A stretch of DNA of 64,000 bases from Mesorhizobium neociceri (GTDB taxonomy: Bacteria > Pseudomonadota > Alphaproteobacteria > Rhizobiales > Rhizobiaceae): the NCBI RefSeq assembly GCF_013520985.1, contig NZ_JACDTY010000014.1, positions 1 to 64,000 of the forward strand, read 5' to 3'. Made by a program: the position numbers and the translations under genes. The stretch's first letter is position 1; the number at the start of each line of letters is the position of its first letter. Under the pieces are notes generated by a model, which had not been told where the DNA came from, ran no database searches, and saw only the letters and a program-made list of their open reading frames with translations. Shown piece after piece: positions 50,215-58,939 of this stretch.

Positions 50215-52329
50215 TCAAGCCGAATGCGTACCATCCACCGAAAAGAACTGAAGCGCGCCGGGCAGGCCGCTGGCTTGCATTTCGCCACGCTCCTCGAATG
50301 TCAGGCCGGAGCCGACCACCAGATCGCGCACCGTGCGCGACACGATGATCTCGCCTGGCCGCGCGTGGTCGAGCAGCCGCCAGGACAGTTCGACGGCGAT
50401 GCCGGAAAAGTCATCGCCGCGCTGCTCGCATTCGCCGATATGCACGGCTGAACGGACATCGAGACCGGATTGCCCCAGGCGATGGCGGATCGCGATCGCG
50501 CATTGGATCAATCGCGTCGGCCGCTGGAACACGGCGACCAGCCTGCTGCCCGATCGCTTGATTTCCCTGCCTCCGGCAGCGAGCAATTGCCCGCGGATTT
50601 CCTCTTCGTGCCGTTCGATCCGATCTTTGGCTGAGGTTGGTCGATCGAACGCCATGGACAGCACCGACACCAGCACGCGTTCGTTCGGAGCCGCCGGCAA
50701 GGCGCCGGTGACGAAAGCCTGGATTTCGTCGACAAGACGATCGGAGTTCTCGCCCCAGATCACGTGGTCGCGGCCGGCGAACTCGACGTATCTGGCGCCT
50801 TCGATATGTGTCGCCAGGTAGCGTCCTTCTTCCCGCTTTACCCAGCGGTCGCCGGTCGCCTGCACGATCAGCGTCGGAACATGGATGGCAGGCAGAATGT
50901 CGCGAACATCGATTTCGGTTCCCCAGCGCCACAGCGCGATCGCGTCTGCGGGCGAGGCGGAATTCCTGAGATAGGCGGCGAACCATTCCGTCTCGAACGT
51001 GTCGCTCATCAGACTGGGCGCCGCATTGCTCATATCCGCCGCCGCTCCCCACTCTCTCTCGACGAGCGTCAGATCTTCTTCCACCTGCTCGCTTGTCTTC
51101 GCCCAGGGATAGTCTTTCGACCATCTGCCGCGGGCGTAGGCCCCATTGAGCACGAGTGCCGCGGTGCGCTCGGGATAGGTCGCCGCGAACAGCATGCACA
51201 TCGGGCCGCCCTCGGAAGTGCCCAACAGCACCGTGCGCTTCGAGCCGACCGCATCCAGCACTGCCCGCACATCTTCCATCCGCTCTTCCAGCGTCGGCAG
51301 ACCGACATTGCGGTCCGAGAGCCCGGTGCCGCGCTTGTCCATGCGGATCAGGCGCGAGAACGTGCCGAGCCGCCGGTGCACGTGCGAAAGCCGCGGCGAG
51401 GCCCAGGCATGGTCGAGGTTGGAGACCCATCCCGGCACATGGATCAGGTCGACCGGCCCGTCGCCGGTCACCTGATAAGCGATGTTGATCCCGGCCGATT
51501 TGACATAGTGGGTCGGGGGGCGCGCCAGTTGGTGGCTGAAGCCGGAAGCGTCATCCGCATCGGTCGTGGGTGGCCGTGCCGGCGCTATCGTGCGGCGTGT
51601 CCGCAGCGTCTCGAACAATTGCCGCGTCTCCGGCTCCGGCTGCAGCTTGAGATCGCGTTGAAGTGCTGTGCGGCAGTGCTCATATTGCTTCAGCGCGAGA
51701 TTGGTCCTGCCTTGCGCCGCATAGGCGCGCATCAGGGCGCGGTGGACGTCCTCCCTCAGCGGCTCCATGGCCAGCAGGCGCGTCGCCGCACGCACGCATG
51801 CGGCAGGATCGTTCGTCGCGGCATAGTGCGCGACGAGCCTGTCGAGAGCGGCCACGGCCAAAGCCCGCAGCCGCTCGCGTTCGATCCTCAGCCAGTCCTC
51901 GAACGGCTCCTCCTTTAGGCCGAAGCCGTCGAGCAGGTCGCCGCGGTAGACATTGAGCGCCAGTTCAAGGTCTTCGGGTGCCGGGCTTGCGGCCAGCGCC
52001 TCGAACCGCGCGACATCGAAATCAAGGCCATCGAGATGCAGAGCGACGCTGTCGCCGTCGGTGAGGAAGCGGCCGCCGCCGCATGCCTGCATGGCCTTCC
52101 TGACGGACGATACCGCTTGGCGCAGGCTCATTCGCGCCTGCGCCTCGCTGTTGATGCCCCAGAGCAGGGTCGCCAGCTTCTCGCGCGACTGCGAATGCCC
52201 CGACTGTAGTGCGAGATAGGCAACCATCGCACGCGCCTTGCGGCTGATAGCCGGAACCGCGGCCCCGGCAAAGTCGAAACCACCCAAAAGGTGAAGATAA
52301 GGCCCGGTCATCGGATCCGCCACGGTCAC
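50215..52329 (-). CDS. BTAD transcriptional regulator fused to alpha/beta hydrolase and degenerate cyclase domain
   Basis: Fusion of 704 aa. Residues 10-105 are an OmpR-like winged helix and 105-245 a bacterial transcriptional activation (BTAD) domain, the AfsR/SARP-type pair (REKLATLLWG..QARMSLRQAVSSVRKA). Residues 275-540 are an alpha/beta hydrolase with an intact triad: Ser372 (GTSEGG), Asp494 (ATGDRW) and His522 (GRDHVIWG). Residues 550-700 match a class III cyclase domain, but the metal-binding Asp positions (FTDIVGS and GDG blocks) read LSMAFDR and SGSR, so it cannot cyclise nucleotides. It may sense a ligand hydrolysed by its middle domain. A divergent small gene is the likely target. 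Confidence 0.85.
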   Translation of the reverse strand: MTVADPMTGPYLHLLGGFDFAGAAVPAISRKARAMVAYLALQSGHSQSREKLATLLWGINSEAQARMSLRQAVSSVRKAMQACGGGRFLTDGDSVALHLDGLDFDVARFEALAASPAPEDLELALNVYRGDLLDGFGLKEEPFEDWLRIERERLRALAVAALDRLVAHYAATNDPAACVRAATRLLAMEPLREDVHRALMRAYAAQGRTNLALKQYEHCRTALQRDLKLQPEPETRQLFETLRTRRTIAPARPPTTDADDASGFSHQLARPPTHYVKSAGINIAYQVTGDGPVDLIHVPGWVSNLDHAWASPRLSHVHRRLGTFSRLIRMDKRGTGLSDRNVGLPTLEERMEDVRAVLDAVGSKRTVLLGTSEGGPMCMLFAATYPERTAALVLNGAYARGRWSKDYPWAKTSEQVEEDLTLVEREWGAAADMSNAAPSLMSDTFETEWFAAYLRNSASPADAIALWRWGTEIDVRDILPAIHVPTLIVQATGDRWVKREEGRYLATHIEGARYVEFAGRDHVIWGENSDRLVDEIQAFVTGALPAAPNERVLVSVLSMAFDRPTSAKDRIERHEEEIRGQLLAAGGREIKRSGSRLVAVFQRPTRLIQCAIAIRHRLGQSGLDVRSAVHIGECEQRGDDFSGIAVELSWRLLDHARPGEIIVSRTVRDLVVGSGLTFEERGEMQASGLPGALQFFSVDGTHSA

Positions 52330-52481
52330 AGCGTGACGACGATCCGCTCAAGCTTACTCCATTTCAACACTTATTCCGCTGCCGAGGCGCTTTTCACGAT
52401 TCCATCACGCCGGCTCCCACGCGTTTCTCACGACGCTTGAGGAGATTGTCCGCACTGGATCTCTTTTCGCAGGAGGACACC

Positions 52482-52772
52482 GTGCATCACCCCGGCTCGA
52501 CCGAATGGCCCATCTGGCATGACGACCCCACTCACGATCAGCAAGGGCAAGGCGCGCCACAGCGTCATGATATTGCGCTGGCCGGCTATCTCGAAAAGCA
52601 ACAGGCCTGGCGGGCATCTGCCGTTCGCAGATTCGACCTGTCGGCCGCCGTGGACCGTGCCCATGTGCTCGCCGCTCGTGCAGCGAAAAATGCGGTTCAA
52701 CTGATCGACGGCATCGGCTTGACGCTGTCGAAGGCTCATTCGCAATTCAGCAAGACGCTCTGGGGTCGTTGA
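52482..52772 (+). CDS. small hypothetical protein divergent from the BTAD fusion
   Basis: Protein of 96 aa from a GTG preceded by AGGAGGACACC, an excellent ribosome site that fixes this start. The N-terminus is rich in His, Pro and Trp (HHPGSTEWPIWHDDP); residues 40-96 form a likely amphipathic helix pair (FDLSAAVDRAHVLAARAAKNAVQLIDG). No family was recognised. It is transcribed away from the BTAD regulator across a 152-bp promoter region and is the obvious candidate for its control. Confidence 0.65.
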   Translation: MHHPGSTEWPIWHDDPTHDQQGQGAPQRHDIALAGYLEKQQAWRASAVRRFDLSAAVDRAHVLAARAAKNAVQLIDGIGLTLSKAHSQFSKTLWGR

Positions 52773-52804
52773 ACGCGGCGCTCGAAGCGCAGGGCGCTCT
52801 CCGC

Positions 52805-53077
52805 CTATCCCTTCGTCTCCACAAGGATCACCAGCGACTCCGGCACCACGCCATCGTGAGCCATCGCATCCGCGGCCGCCTTGCTCTGCATCATTGCCGC
52901 GAGCTTATCCATGTCCGGAACGTCCATCATGATCGCGACCCGTTTCGGGTTCTGCGGATCGACGAAGGTGCGGACGTTGGTGATCCCGAGTGAACCGAAA
53001 AGCTCCTGGCGCTTCGGTGAATTGAGCCAATGCTTGGTGTCTTTCGAGATGTTGTGATGGCCAATTACAGTCGGCAT
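52805..53077 (-). CDS. small hypothetical protein, probable dimeric alpha-beta barrel type
   Basis: Cytosolic protein of 90 aa from MPTVIGHHNI; GGGAGG lies 6 bp upstream, which rejects a start 33 bp earlier. The pattern of a His-containing first strand (VIGHHNI), a helix with the HWLNSPKRQELF segment and strands RVAIMMDVPDM and ESLVILVETKG is like dimeric ferredoxin-fold barrels seen in antibiotic-monooxygenase-like proteins. That assignment is a resemblance only. It is a single gene, convergent with the small gene upstream. Confidence 0.65.
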   Translation of the reverse strand: MPTVIGHHNISKDTKHWLNSPKRQELFGSLGITNVRTFVDPQNPKRVAIMMDVPDMDKLAAMMQSKAAADAMAHDGVVPESLVILVETKG

Positions 53078-53280
53078 GGCATCCTCCCGAGGTGACGCCG
53101 CGAGTCGCAATTGCCCGCTTGCTGCGGTCTACCTGCGCGAGCCAGTGAGCGCCGTTTCTCCCGGGCTGTCAATTAGCCACTTCTGATGTGCAGTCTCCGG
53201 TCGATTGCGGTTAGGGAGGGCAGACGCGCTACCCGCCTCACCAGGGGCGGCCCTGGCGTTGCCTTTGCTCAGGCCTGCTC

Positions 53281-53574
53281 TCATCCCCCCCAACCACCGC
53301 CACCGCCACCGCCTCCGCTGCCGCCGAGAGTGGGAATCACAGGCGGCTTTTGTGGGGTCTCCTCGGCCGGCTTCACCACTTTGCTGGTGGTCGCCTTCTT
53401 GTATCGGACCACCTTCGGCTGGGGCGCTACGCGAACCACCTTACGATGTTCCACCGGCGGCGCCGGCTCAAACATCGGCGACATCGAGGTGCAGCCCATG
53501 AGCCCGGCCAGAACGCCGGAGAAAATTGTCCCGATGAATGCCTGCTTCAATGCCTTGCCCACCATAGCCTCCAT
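53281..53574 (-). CDS. small Gly-rich lipoprotein downstream of the caspase-Sel1 gene
   Basis: Protein of 97 aa with a lipobox-type N-terminus (IFSGVLAGLMGC, Cys28) indicating lipidation and membrane anchoring. The mature part is basic and valine-rich (HRKVVRVAPQPKVVRYKKAT), then proline-rich, and ends in a run of nine glycines with tryptophan (LGGSGGGGGGGGWGG). No domain recognised. The start lies 3 bp after the stop of the caspase-Sel1 gene, so the two are cotranscribed. Confidence 0.72.
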   Translation of the reverse strand: MEAMVGKALKQAFIGTIFSGVLAGLMGCTSMSPMFEPAPPVEHRKVVRVAPQPKVVRYKKATTSKVVKPAEETPQKPPVIPTLGGSGGGGGGGGWGG

Positions 53575-53577
53575 TGT

Positions 53578-56127
53578 TCAAAACAAGTCCCGACGCGGAT
53601 TGGCTTCGTCCCAGACCCCCCGGGCCGCATTGACCAGTTGCGTGTCCAGCGAACCGGACAGGGGGGTCTTCGACTTGAGCTCTTGACGCAGCGCGTCCAG
53701 GGCTGCCGTTTTCGGCTTCGTCCCGAACTGCGCCAGGCCCTTTTTGGCGTCCGGAAGCTCCTTGCGCAGGTCGAGGGCGACGGCGAATGCCAGGAAACGC
53801 ACCGCGACAGCCTGATCGGCCGTGTCGCCTTTCGCCATTTCGAGCGCCGCGCGATCATAGGCGCTGGACGGATCGCCGCGCGTGGTCGCCAGTTCGAACA
53901 GTCTTTGCGCTTCCGCCGGATCCTGGCGCACGCCCACGCCATCCCTGTACATGCGGGCGAGACTGCCCGGAGCGTAGGGCTGGCCAAGATCGGTGGCCTG
54001 CTGGAACAGTGCCTGCGCCGTTTTCGGATCCTTGTCGATGCCCTGGCCGGCGAGGTAATTGCGGCCGAGCAGGTTCATCGAATACATGTCCTGGCGCTGC
54101 ACGCCCGCCTGCAGGAAGGCGACGGCGCGGGCCGGATCGGCAGGCACTCCATTGCGGCCCTCGGTGAAGATCGCGGCAAGATCGTTCATGGCATAGGTGT
54201 GCCCCATGGCCGCCGCCTTGAGCAGCAGGTCGAGGCCCTTGGCCGTATCGCGATTGACGCCATAGCCATTGAACAGGGCGCGGCCCCAGGATGTCATACC
54301 GTAGGGATCGCCCTTGTCGGCGGCAGCCTTGTAGAGAGCGTTGGCCTGGGTGCGGTCGATGGCCGTCCCGGTTCCCGTTGCGTTGAGATAGCCTAGTTCG
54401 AAGACAGCGCGTACGTGCCCTTTCTTGGCGGCGTCCTCAATGGCTGTTCTGGCCTCGGCAACCCTGCCGGCCGCAAGCAGCGCGCGGCCGAGCTCGTAGC
54501 GGAAGCGGGCGACGTCGGGATAGGTTTTCACAGCGGCCTCGCAGGCCGCCACCGCACCGGCGCCGATCTCGTTCGGCAGCAGGCCGGGCACCACCCCTTG
54601 CAGGTCGAGAGGTTCGCCGGCGGCGGTATCGCAAGCATCTACCGTCGGCGACAGCTTCATCGTCGCGGGCTTGGCCGAGCTGCTGTCGGCGCGGATTTCG
54701 AAACCGACCTCGACCGGCGCGCCGGCGCCGATCTGCGGCTCGTAGCGAAGATGGTCGACTTCACCGGCCAGAAGGCTGGATTGCGGCGACAAGGTTCGAT
54801 CCGGCAGCGACAGCGTTCCCGTTGCCGGATACCCCGAGACCTTCAGACTGACCGCCGGATCGTCGGTCGGGAAATCCAGATTGAGCGCAACCGGGCCGAC
54901 GCCGACGGGAATATCGATCTTGCGATTCTCGATCGCTTCGGCGGCACCGGTGATGTGGATGCCGCGCTCCAGCACCAGCTGCTTCTGCTCGGCCTCGAGC
55001 GAAGCCATGATCTGCTGGCCCGCGGCACCTTCGCCGCTCTTGACGCGGAATACCAATATGCCCTGGCTTCCGCCGCCCCAATTGTCGTGCGTGGCATAGG
55101 CCAGCATATCCACCTCGTCCTGCGTGGCGGTTCCCTTGGGGACATCCATTTGCAGGCGCGGCAGGTCCTTGCCCGCGATCGGTTCGCCCACCGCGACGTC
55201 CTTGCCGTCCAGCATCAGCCGGCCCATTGCGGGCGGCCTTTCGATGCTGACGCTGACCGTGCCACCATCGACATCGACCGGCTCCGGCAGGCCAAGCGCC
55301 ACGGGACCGACCCCCGACAGCACCACCTTCTCCAGCACTGGCGGCAGCGAAGGCCGGTTACTGCGGCGCACGAGCACCACGTCGTCGATCAGCGAGGAAT
55401 TTTCCCAAGGCACCTGCATACCATTGGTGGCCTCCACGACATCGCGGCGCACCGCCGACATGACCGTGCGTATCTCCTGGTTCGGCGCCAGCGCGCGCCG
55501 CGAAAACGCCGATGAAAACGGGCTGAGGTCGCCGCTGCCGTCATAGGCGACCGCGCCCGGTTCGGTGGCGAAGGCAATCAGCGTGTTGAGCGAGCTGCGC
55601 ACCTGCGCCAGCCCGGTGTTGCCGGCGGTGACAAGCTGGTCACGCAGCCAGTAATTGTTGCGCGGGAAGGGGTTGTTGCGGCAGGCATCGAGGATGATCA
55701 CCTGGATCTTCGACTTCGAGCGCAACTGCTCCAGCACATCGTTGAGCTTGATGGCCTGGACCTCGATGTCGGCCGCCTTTTTCAACGAGGCGTCGACCGG
55801 TATCAGGAAATTCTCGCCGCCGATCTGAAAGCCGTGGCCGGAATAATAGACGACGGCGAGATCGGCGCCGTCGACGGCAGCCAGATAGTCCCGGAACTGG
55901 CCTTCGAACTGCTGTTTGGTGAGATTCTCAGCGACGAAAACCTCGAAGCCGGCCAGCCGGAACGTGGCCGACACATCCTCGGCATCCTTGGCCGGGTTCT
56001 TCAGTGCCGGGATGTCGCGATATTTGGAATTGCCGATGACGAGAGCGACCCTTCGATCGGCGCAAGCCTCAAAGGTTGTGAGGCTAACGAGGATGAAGGC
56101 CACGATGAATCCGCAAAGTCGGAGCAT
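53578..56127 (-). CDS. secreted caspase-like (peptidase C14) protein with Sel1 repeats
   Basis: Exported protein of 849 aa. Signal peptide: residues 1-23 (MLRLCGFIVAFILVSLTTFEACA). Residues 24-250 are a caspase-fold domain: RRVALVIGNSKYRDIPALKNP, catalytic His98 in YYSGHGFQ and Cys149 in ILDACRNNPF. A middle part (about 270-490) contains three repeats of a beta-rich pattern (GVGPVALGLP, GVGPVALNLDFP). About six Sel1 repeats occupy 540-790 (YGMTSWGRALFNGYGVNRD type). Intact catalytic dyad predicts Arg/Lys-specific proteolysis in the periplasm or outside the cell. A Gly-rich lipoprotein gene follows. Confidence 0.88.
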   Translation of the reverse strand: MLRLCGFIVAFILVSLTTFEACADRRVALVIGNSKYRDIPALKNPAKDAEDVSATFRLAGFEVFVAENLTKQQFEGQFRDYLAAVDGADLAVVYYSGHGFQIGGENFLIPVDASLKKAADIEVQAIKLNDVLEQLRSKSKIQVIILDACRNNPFPRNNYWLRDQLVTAGNTGLAQVRSSLNTLIAFATEPGAVAYDGSGDLSPFSSAFSRRALAPNQEIRTVMSAVRRDVVEATNGMQVPWENSSLIDDVVLVRRSNRPSLPPVLEKVVLSGVGPVALGLPEPVDVDGGTVSVSIERPPAMGRLMLDGKDVAVGEPIAGKDLPRLQMDVPKGTATQDEVDMLAYATHDNWGGGSQGILVFRVKSGEGAAGQQIMASLEAEQKQLVLERGIHITGAAEAIENRKIDIPVGVGPVALNLDFPTDDPAVSLKVSGYPATGTLSLPDRTLSPQSSLLAGEVDHLRYEPQIGAGAPVEVGFEIRADSSSAKPATMKLSPTVDACDTAAGEPLDLQGVVPGLLPNEIGAGAVAACEAAVKTYPDVARFRYELGRALLAAGRVAEARTAIEDAAKKGHVRAVFELGYLNATGTGTAIDRTQANALYKAAADKGDPYGMTSWGRALFNGYGVNRDTAKGLDLLLKAAAMGHTYAMNDLAAIFTEGRNGVPADPARAVAFLQAGVQRQDMYSMNLLGRNYLAGQGIDKDPKTAQALFQQATDLGQPYAPGSLARMYRDGVGVRQDPAEAQRLFELATTRGDPSSAYDRAALEMAKGDTADQAVAVRFLAFAVALDLRKELPDAKKGLAQFGTKPKTAALDALRQELKSKTPLSGSLDTQLVNAARGVWDEANPRRDLF

Positions 56128-56400
56128 GGCAAAACCCCTGGCCGCTGCCTGACGCCGACGAGAACACCGCTTGCGGCATCAAGGTCTGTTGACGGGTATG
56201 CAACCTGCAACAGGATAAAGTGAAAGGCCCGTCACCGCCAGACCATAGCAGGTGATTCTTTTCCGCGCCGACTGACCGCAGGGTGCAAGTAGCACGCGCT
56301 TCAAGGTCGGGTATGTGACAAGTCTCACAGTTTGAAGCGACGTGCTGAATGCGCCGGGTGTGTCAACCGGGTGTTCGACCTTCAGCGCGCCTGAGGGAAC
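56128..56400. other. intergenic region, 273 bp
   Basis: Upstream region of the caspase gene and downstream region of the alcohol dehydrogenase gene. It presumably carries the promoter of the caspase operon. No gene or clear repeat seen. Confidence 0.4.
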
Positions 56401-57405
56401 TCAAAGCTCCAGGCAGACCTTGCCGAAATGCTTTTGCGCTTCGTAGTGCCTGAACGCCGCGGCGATGTCCTGCAGCGGAAAGCTGCTGTCGATGACGGGC
56501 CTCAGGCGGTTGACCTCTATCGCCCGGATCATGTCTTCCTGGTCGGCTTTGCTGCCGATGGAAATCCCGCTGATGCGGATCTGGTTAGAAAACAGCGCCG
56601 GGATCGAGACCTCAACTGCAAAACCGGTCAGGACGCCGATGAGCGCGATGTGCCCGCCTGTGCGGCAGGCCGCTATCGACTGCGTCAGCGTGGCGGGCCC
56701 GCCGACCTCGATCACATGATCGACGCCGCGTCCGTCCGTCAGATCCCTGGCCATGCCGCCCCAGTCCGGCACCGCCTTGTAGTTGATGACGCTGTCGGCG
56801 CCGAGGCGTCTCAGCTTCTCCAGCTTTTTTTCGTCGGACGACGTGGCGATGACCCGGGCGCCGGCGGCCTTGGCAAATTGCAGCGCAAACAGCGACACGC
56901 TGCCGGTGCCGAGGATCAGCACCGTGTCGCCGGGCTTCACCTTGCCGCAGGTCACCAGGCCTCGCCAGGCGGTGACGCCCGTGCAGGTGAGCGTTGCCGC
57001 CTCGAGATGCGTGTAGCCCGCCGGTGCCTTGGTGAAGGCCTGCGCCGGCATGCACACATATTCGCCGGCAAAGCCGTCGAAACTGTCTCCCGGAATGTCG
57101 CGCCTCGTATCGGGCGTCATATCGCCGCCCAGCCACCAGGGGTAGAAGGTGCTGACGACGTGGTCTCCTGACTTGAACGCATAGACGCCGTCGCCGACGG
57201 CAATCACCTCGCCGGCGCCGTCCGACAGCGGCACGCGCCCATCGGCGAGAGGCACCTTGCCTTGCACCGCGAAATCGTCGCGCATGTTGAGCGAGCAGGC
57301 GCGGATCCTGACCAGCACCTCACCTGGTCCACGCCGGGGCTGATCCTCCTCGACCAGGTCGAGCCTGTCCAACCCGCCCGGCGCTCTCAGCCTGACCAGC
57401 CTCAT
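56401..57405 (-). CDS. zinc-type/quinone oxidoreductase-like alcohol dehydrogenase (MDR family)
   Basis: Cytosolic oxidoreductase of 334 aa. The GroES-like domain (PGEVLVRIRACSLNMRDDFAVQGKVPLADGRVPLSDGAGEVIAVG) precedes a Rossmann fold (VLILGTGSVSLFALQFAKAAGARVIATSSDEKKL). True zinc ligands are not evident, so it is of the quinone-oxidoreductase type. The start MRLVRL was chosen from the family N-terminus; the upstream frame is shadow. It is distinct from the homologue at 39551-40561 but similar in architecture. Confidence 0.88.
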   Translation of the reverse strand: MRLVRLRAPGGLDRLDLVEEDQPRRGPGEVLVRIRACSLNMRDDFAVQGKVPLADGRVPLSDGAGEVIAVGDGVYAFKSGDHVVSTFYPWWLGGDMTPDTRRDIPGDSFDGFAGEYVCMPAQAFTKAPAGYTHLEAATLTCTGVTAWRGLVTCGKVKPGDTVLILGTGSVSLFALQFAKAAGARVIATSSDEKKLEKLRRLGADSVINYKAVPDWGGMARDLTDGRGVDHVIEVGGPATLTQSIAACRTGGHIALIGVLTGFAVEVSIPALFSNQIRISGISIGSKADQEDMIRAIEVNRLRPVIDSSFPLQDIAAAFRHYEAQKHFGKVCLEL

Positions 57406-57449
57406 TGTCTGTCTCCGGCGTGCGGTTGGAATGGCAGTGGCGAGCCGGA

Positions 57450-57722
57450 CTATTGCCGGACCGGCCGGCCGGAAATCACGCGCAACCATGGCGCCAGATG
57501 GAAGGCGCTCATCAAGAGATACATCACCGGCATGCCGGTGAGCAGGGAGGCATCGGCGCCCAAGCACGACATGACGCCGACGCCAGTGTGAATGCAGGTG
57601 AGCAGCGCCATCACAGCAAAAGTCGGCGCCGCGGCGAGGCACAGCCAGTCGGCGATGCCGAGCGGGGCCGCACCAGTGGTTTGAGGGATCTCACTGCCAG
57701 CGCCAATGCCGATGTCGCTCAT
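57450..57722 (-). CDS. small membrane-associated hypothetical protein
   Basis: Protein of 90 aa from MSDIGIGAG; GAGGA lies 8 bp before this ATG and is too near the earlier ATG. Residues 20-48 (GIADWLCLAAAPTFAVMALLTCI) and 60-80 (GMPVMYLLMSAFHLAPWLRVI) are hydrophobic, suggesting two membrane helices. The last, hydrophilic residues ISGRPVRQ are cytoplasmic or periplasmic. Not recognised. It lies in the same direction between DUF899 and the alcohol dehydrogenase genes. Confidence 0.65.
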   Translation of the reverse strand: MSDIGIGAGSEIPQTTGAAPLGIADWLCLAAAPTFAVMALLTCIHTGVGVMSCLGADASLLTGMPVMYLLMSAFHLAPWLRVISGRPVRQ

Positions 57723-57798
57723 GGTTCTCATCCTCGATGGTCAATGGCTGGGACTTGGTTCCTCGCCCTGCGGGGCGAGGAACCCAAGCTGGATAGTC

Positions 57799-58551
57799 CT
57801 ACTTGCCGTCCTTGTCCCGGAACGCGGCTTCGCCTGCGGCGGACACTTTTTCCCAGGTCTTGTCGGGTCCGGCATCGTAATTGTCGTGCCAGTTCCACCA
57901 GCCGTAGAGCTCGGTTTGCGGATAGCCTTCGGGTGAATCCTCCCAGACTTCCTGGCGGCCGAGCGGCGTGGCGTCGAGATAGCTCCAGACCGTGCCCATC
58001 CGCTCGTCGCCGCGGCTGTTGATGAAGTAGGTGCGATACACCTTTTTGCCGTCCTGGATGAAGACGTTGTGGCCGTGCCATTCGTCGACGCCGAAATCCT
58101 TGTCGAAGCTGTCGGTGATTGTGTACCAGGGCATCTCCCAGCCCATCCGCTGCTTCAGGCTGACAATGTCGGCCTGCGGCGCGCGCGAAGCATAGGCAAG
58201 CGTGGTGTTGCGGGCGTTGAGATGGGCGAGATGGCCGACCTGGTCGGCGCCGAGCGAACAGCCGCGGCAGGCATGTTCGGGCCAGCCATAGACGCCGGGT
58301 TCGTAGAAGGCGCGGTAGACGATCAATTGGCGTCGGCCCTCGAACAGGTCGAGCAGGCTTGCCTTGCCGTTGGGGCCTTCGAACACATAGGTCTTGTCCA
58401 CTTCCATCCACGGCATGCGCCGGCGCTCGGCCGACAGCGCGTCCCTGGCGCGCATCGTCGCCTTCTCCTTCACCAGCATCTTTTCGCGCTCGGCTTCCCA
58501 TTCCTGCCTTGAAACGACCGGTGGGGTCTTCATTGCCACGTGCTTGGTCAT
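57799..58551 (-). CDS. DUF899 family thioredoxin-like protein
   Basis: Cytosolic protein of 250 aa of the DUF899 (thioredoxin-fold) family. N-terminal helical segment (VVSRQEWEAEREKMLVKEK), then LIVYRAFYEPGVYGWPEHACRGCSLGADQVGHLAHLNARNTTLAYASRAP with a redox-like CxxC (CRGC), and a C-terminal WSYLDATPLGRQEVWEDSPEGYPQTELYGWWNWHDNY typical of the family. Molecular role is not known. It is divergent from the regulator at 58940 and carries a GTTACA..TGTGAC element about 94 bp before its start. Confidence 0.88.
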   Translation of the reverse strand: MTKHVAMKTPPVVSRQEWEAEREKMLVKEKATMRARDALSAERRRMPWMEVDKTYVFEGPNGKASLLDLFEGRRQLIVYRAFYEPGVYGWPEHACRGCSLGADQVGHLAHLNARNTTLAYASRAPQADIVSLKQRMGWEMPWYTITDSFDKDFGVDEWHGHNVFIQDGKKVYRTYFINSRGDERMGTVWSYLDATPLGRQEVWEDSPEGYPQTELYGWWNWHDNYDAGPDKTWEKVSAAGEAAFRDKDGK

Positions 58552-58641
58552 TGCTCGTCTCCTTTGCCAGTCATTACGCCGTTGCGGCGCGTCGTTGTCT
58601 GCTGATCGTGAGGTAGGGTAGGGCCGCGAGGCGGCGAGGGC

Positions 58642-58939
58642 GGAGTTACAAATGTGACGGGATTTGACGGAGGCCCACCGCAGCAGGGGTGGCGGGGCCG
58701 CGCAGTTTGCTCAAGATCCTCGGAAGCAGGCATTGTCAGTTTTCCCTTATGAGAAGCTTAAAAATACCATCTGAGATGCTCAGGCTAGTGAATGCCGATA
58801 TTGGCGTCAACGGCAGCCCGAGTGTCTCCTGCCAGCCCAGATGGCTAGGTTGCCGTCCCCGGCTTGCTGCTTGGCGGCAGTGACTTAAGTTAGGGCCATG
58901 ACCGGCGGGGGTGGGAGTTACAAGTGTGACAGGATTTGA
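58642..58939. promoter_or_regulatory. duplicated GTTACA-N2-TGTGAC element between DUF899 and the repeat-domain regulator
   Basis: Two direct 26-bp copies at 58642-58667 and 58914-58939 are identical at 24 positions. Each contains a 14-bp near-palindrome, GTTACAAATGTGAC at 58645-58658 and GTTACAAGTGTGAC at 58917-58930. The second copy ends at the ATG of the downstream gene. The stretch after the first copy also resembles the first codons of that gene (ACCGC..GCAGGG..TGGCG), so the first copy seems a truncated duplicate of the gene start. It may still act as an operator for DUF899. Confidence 0.65.
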
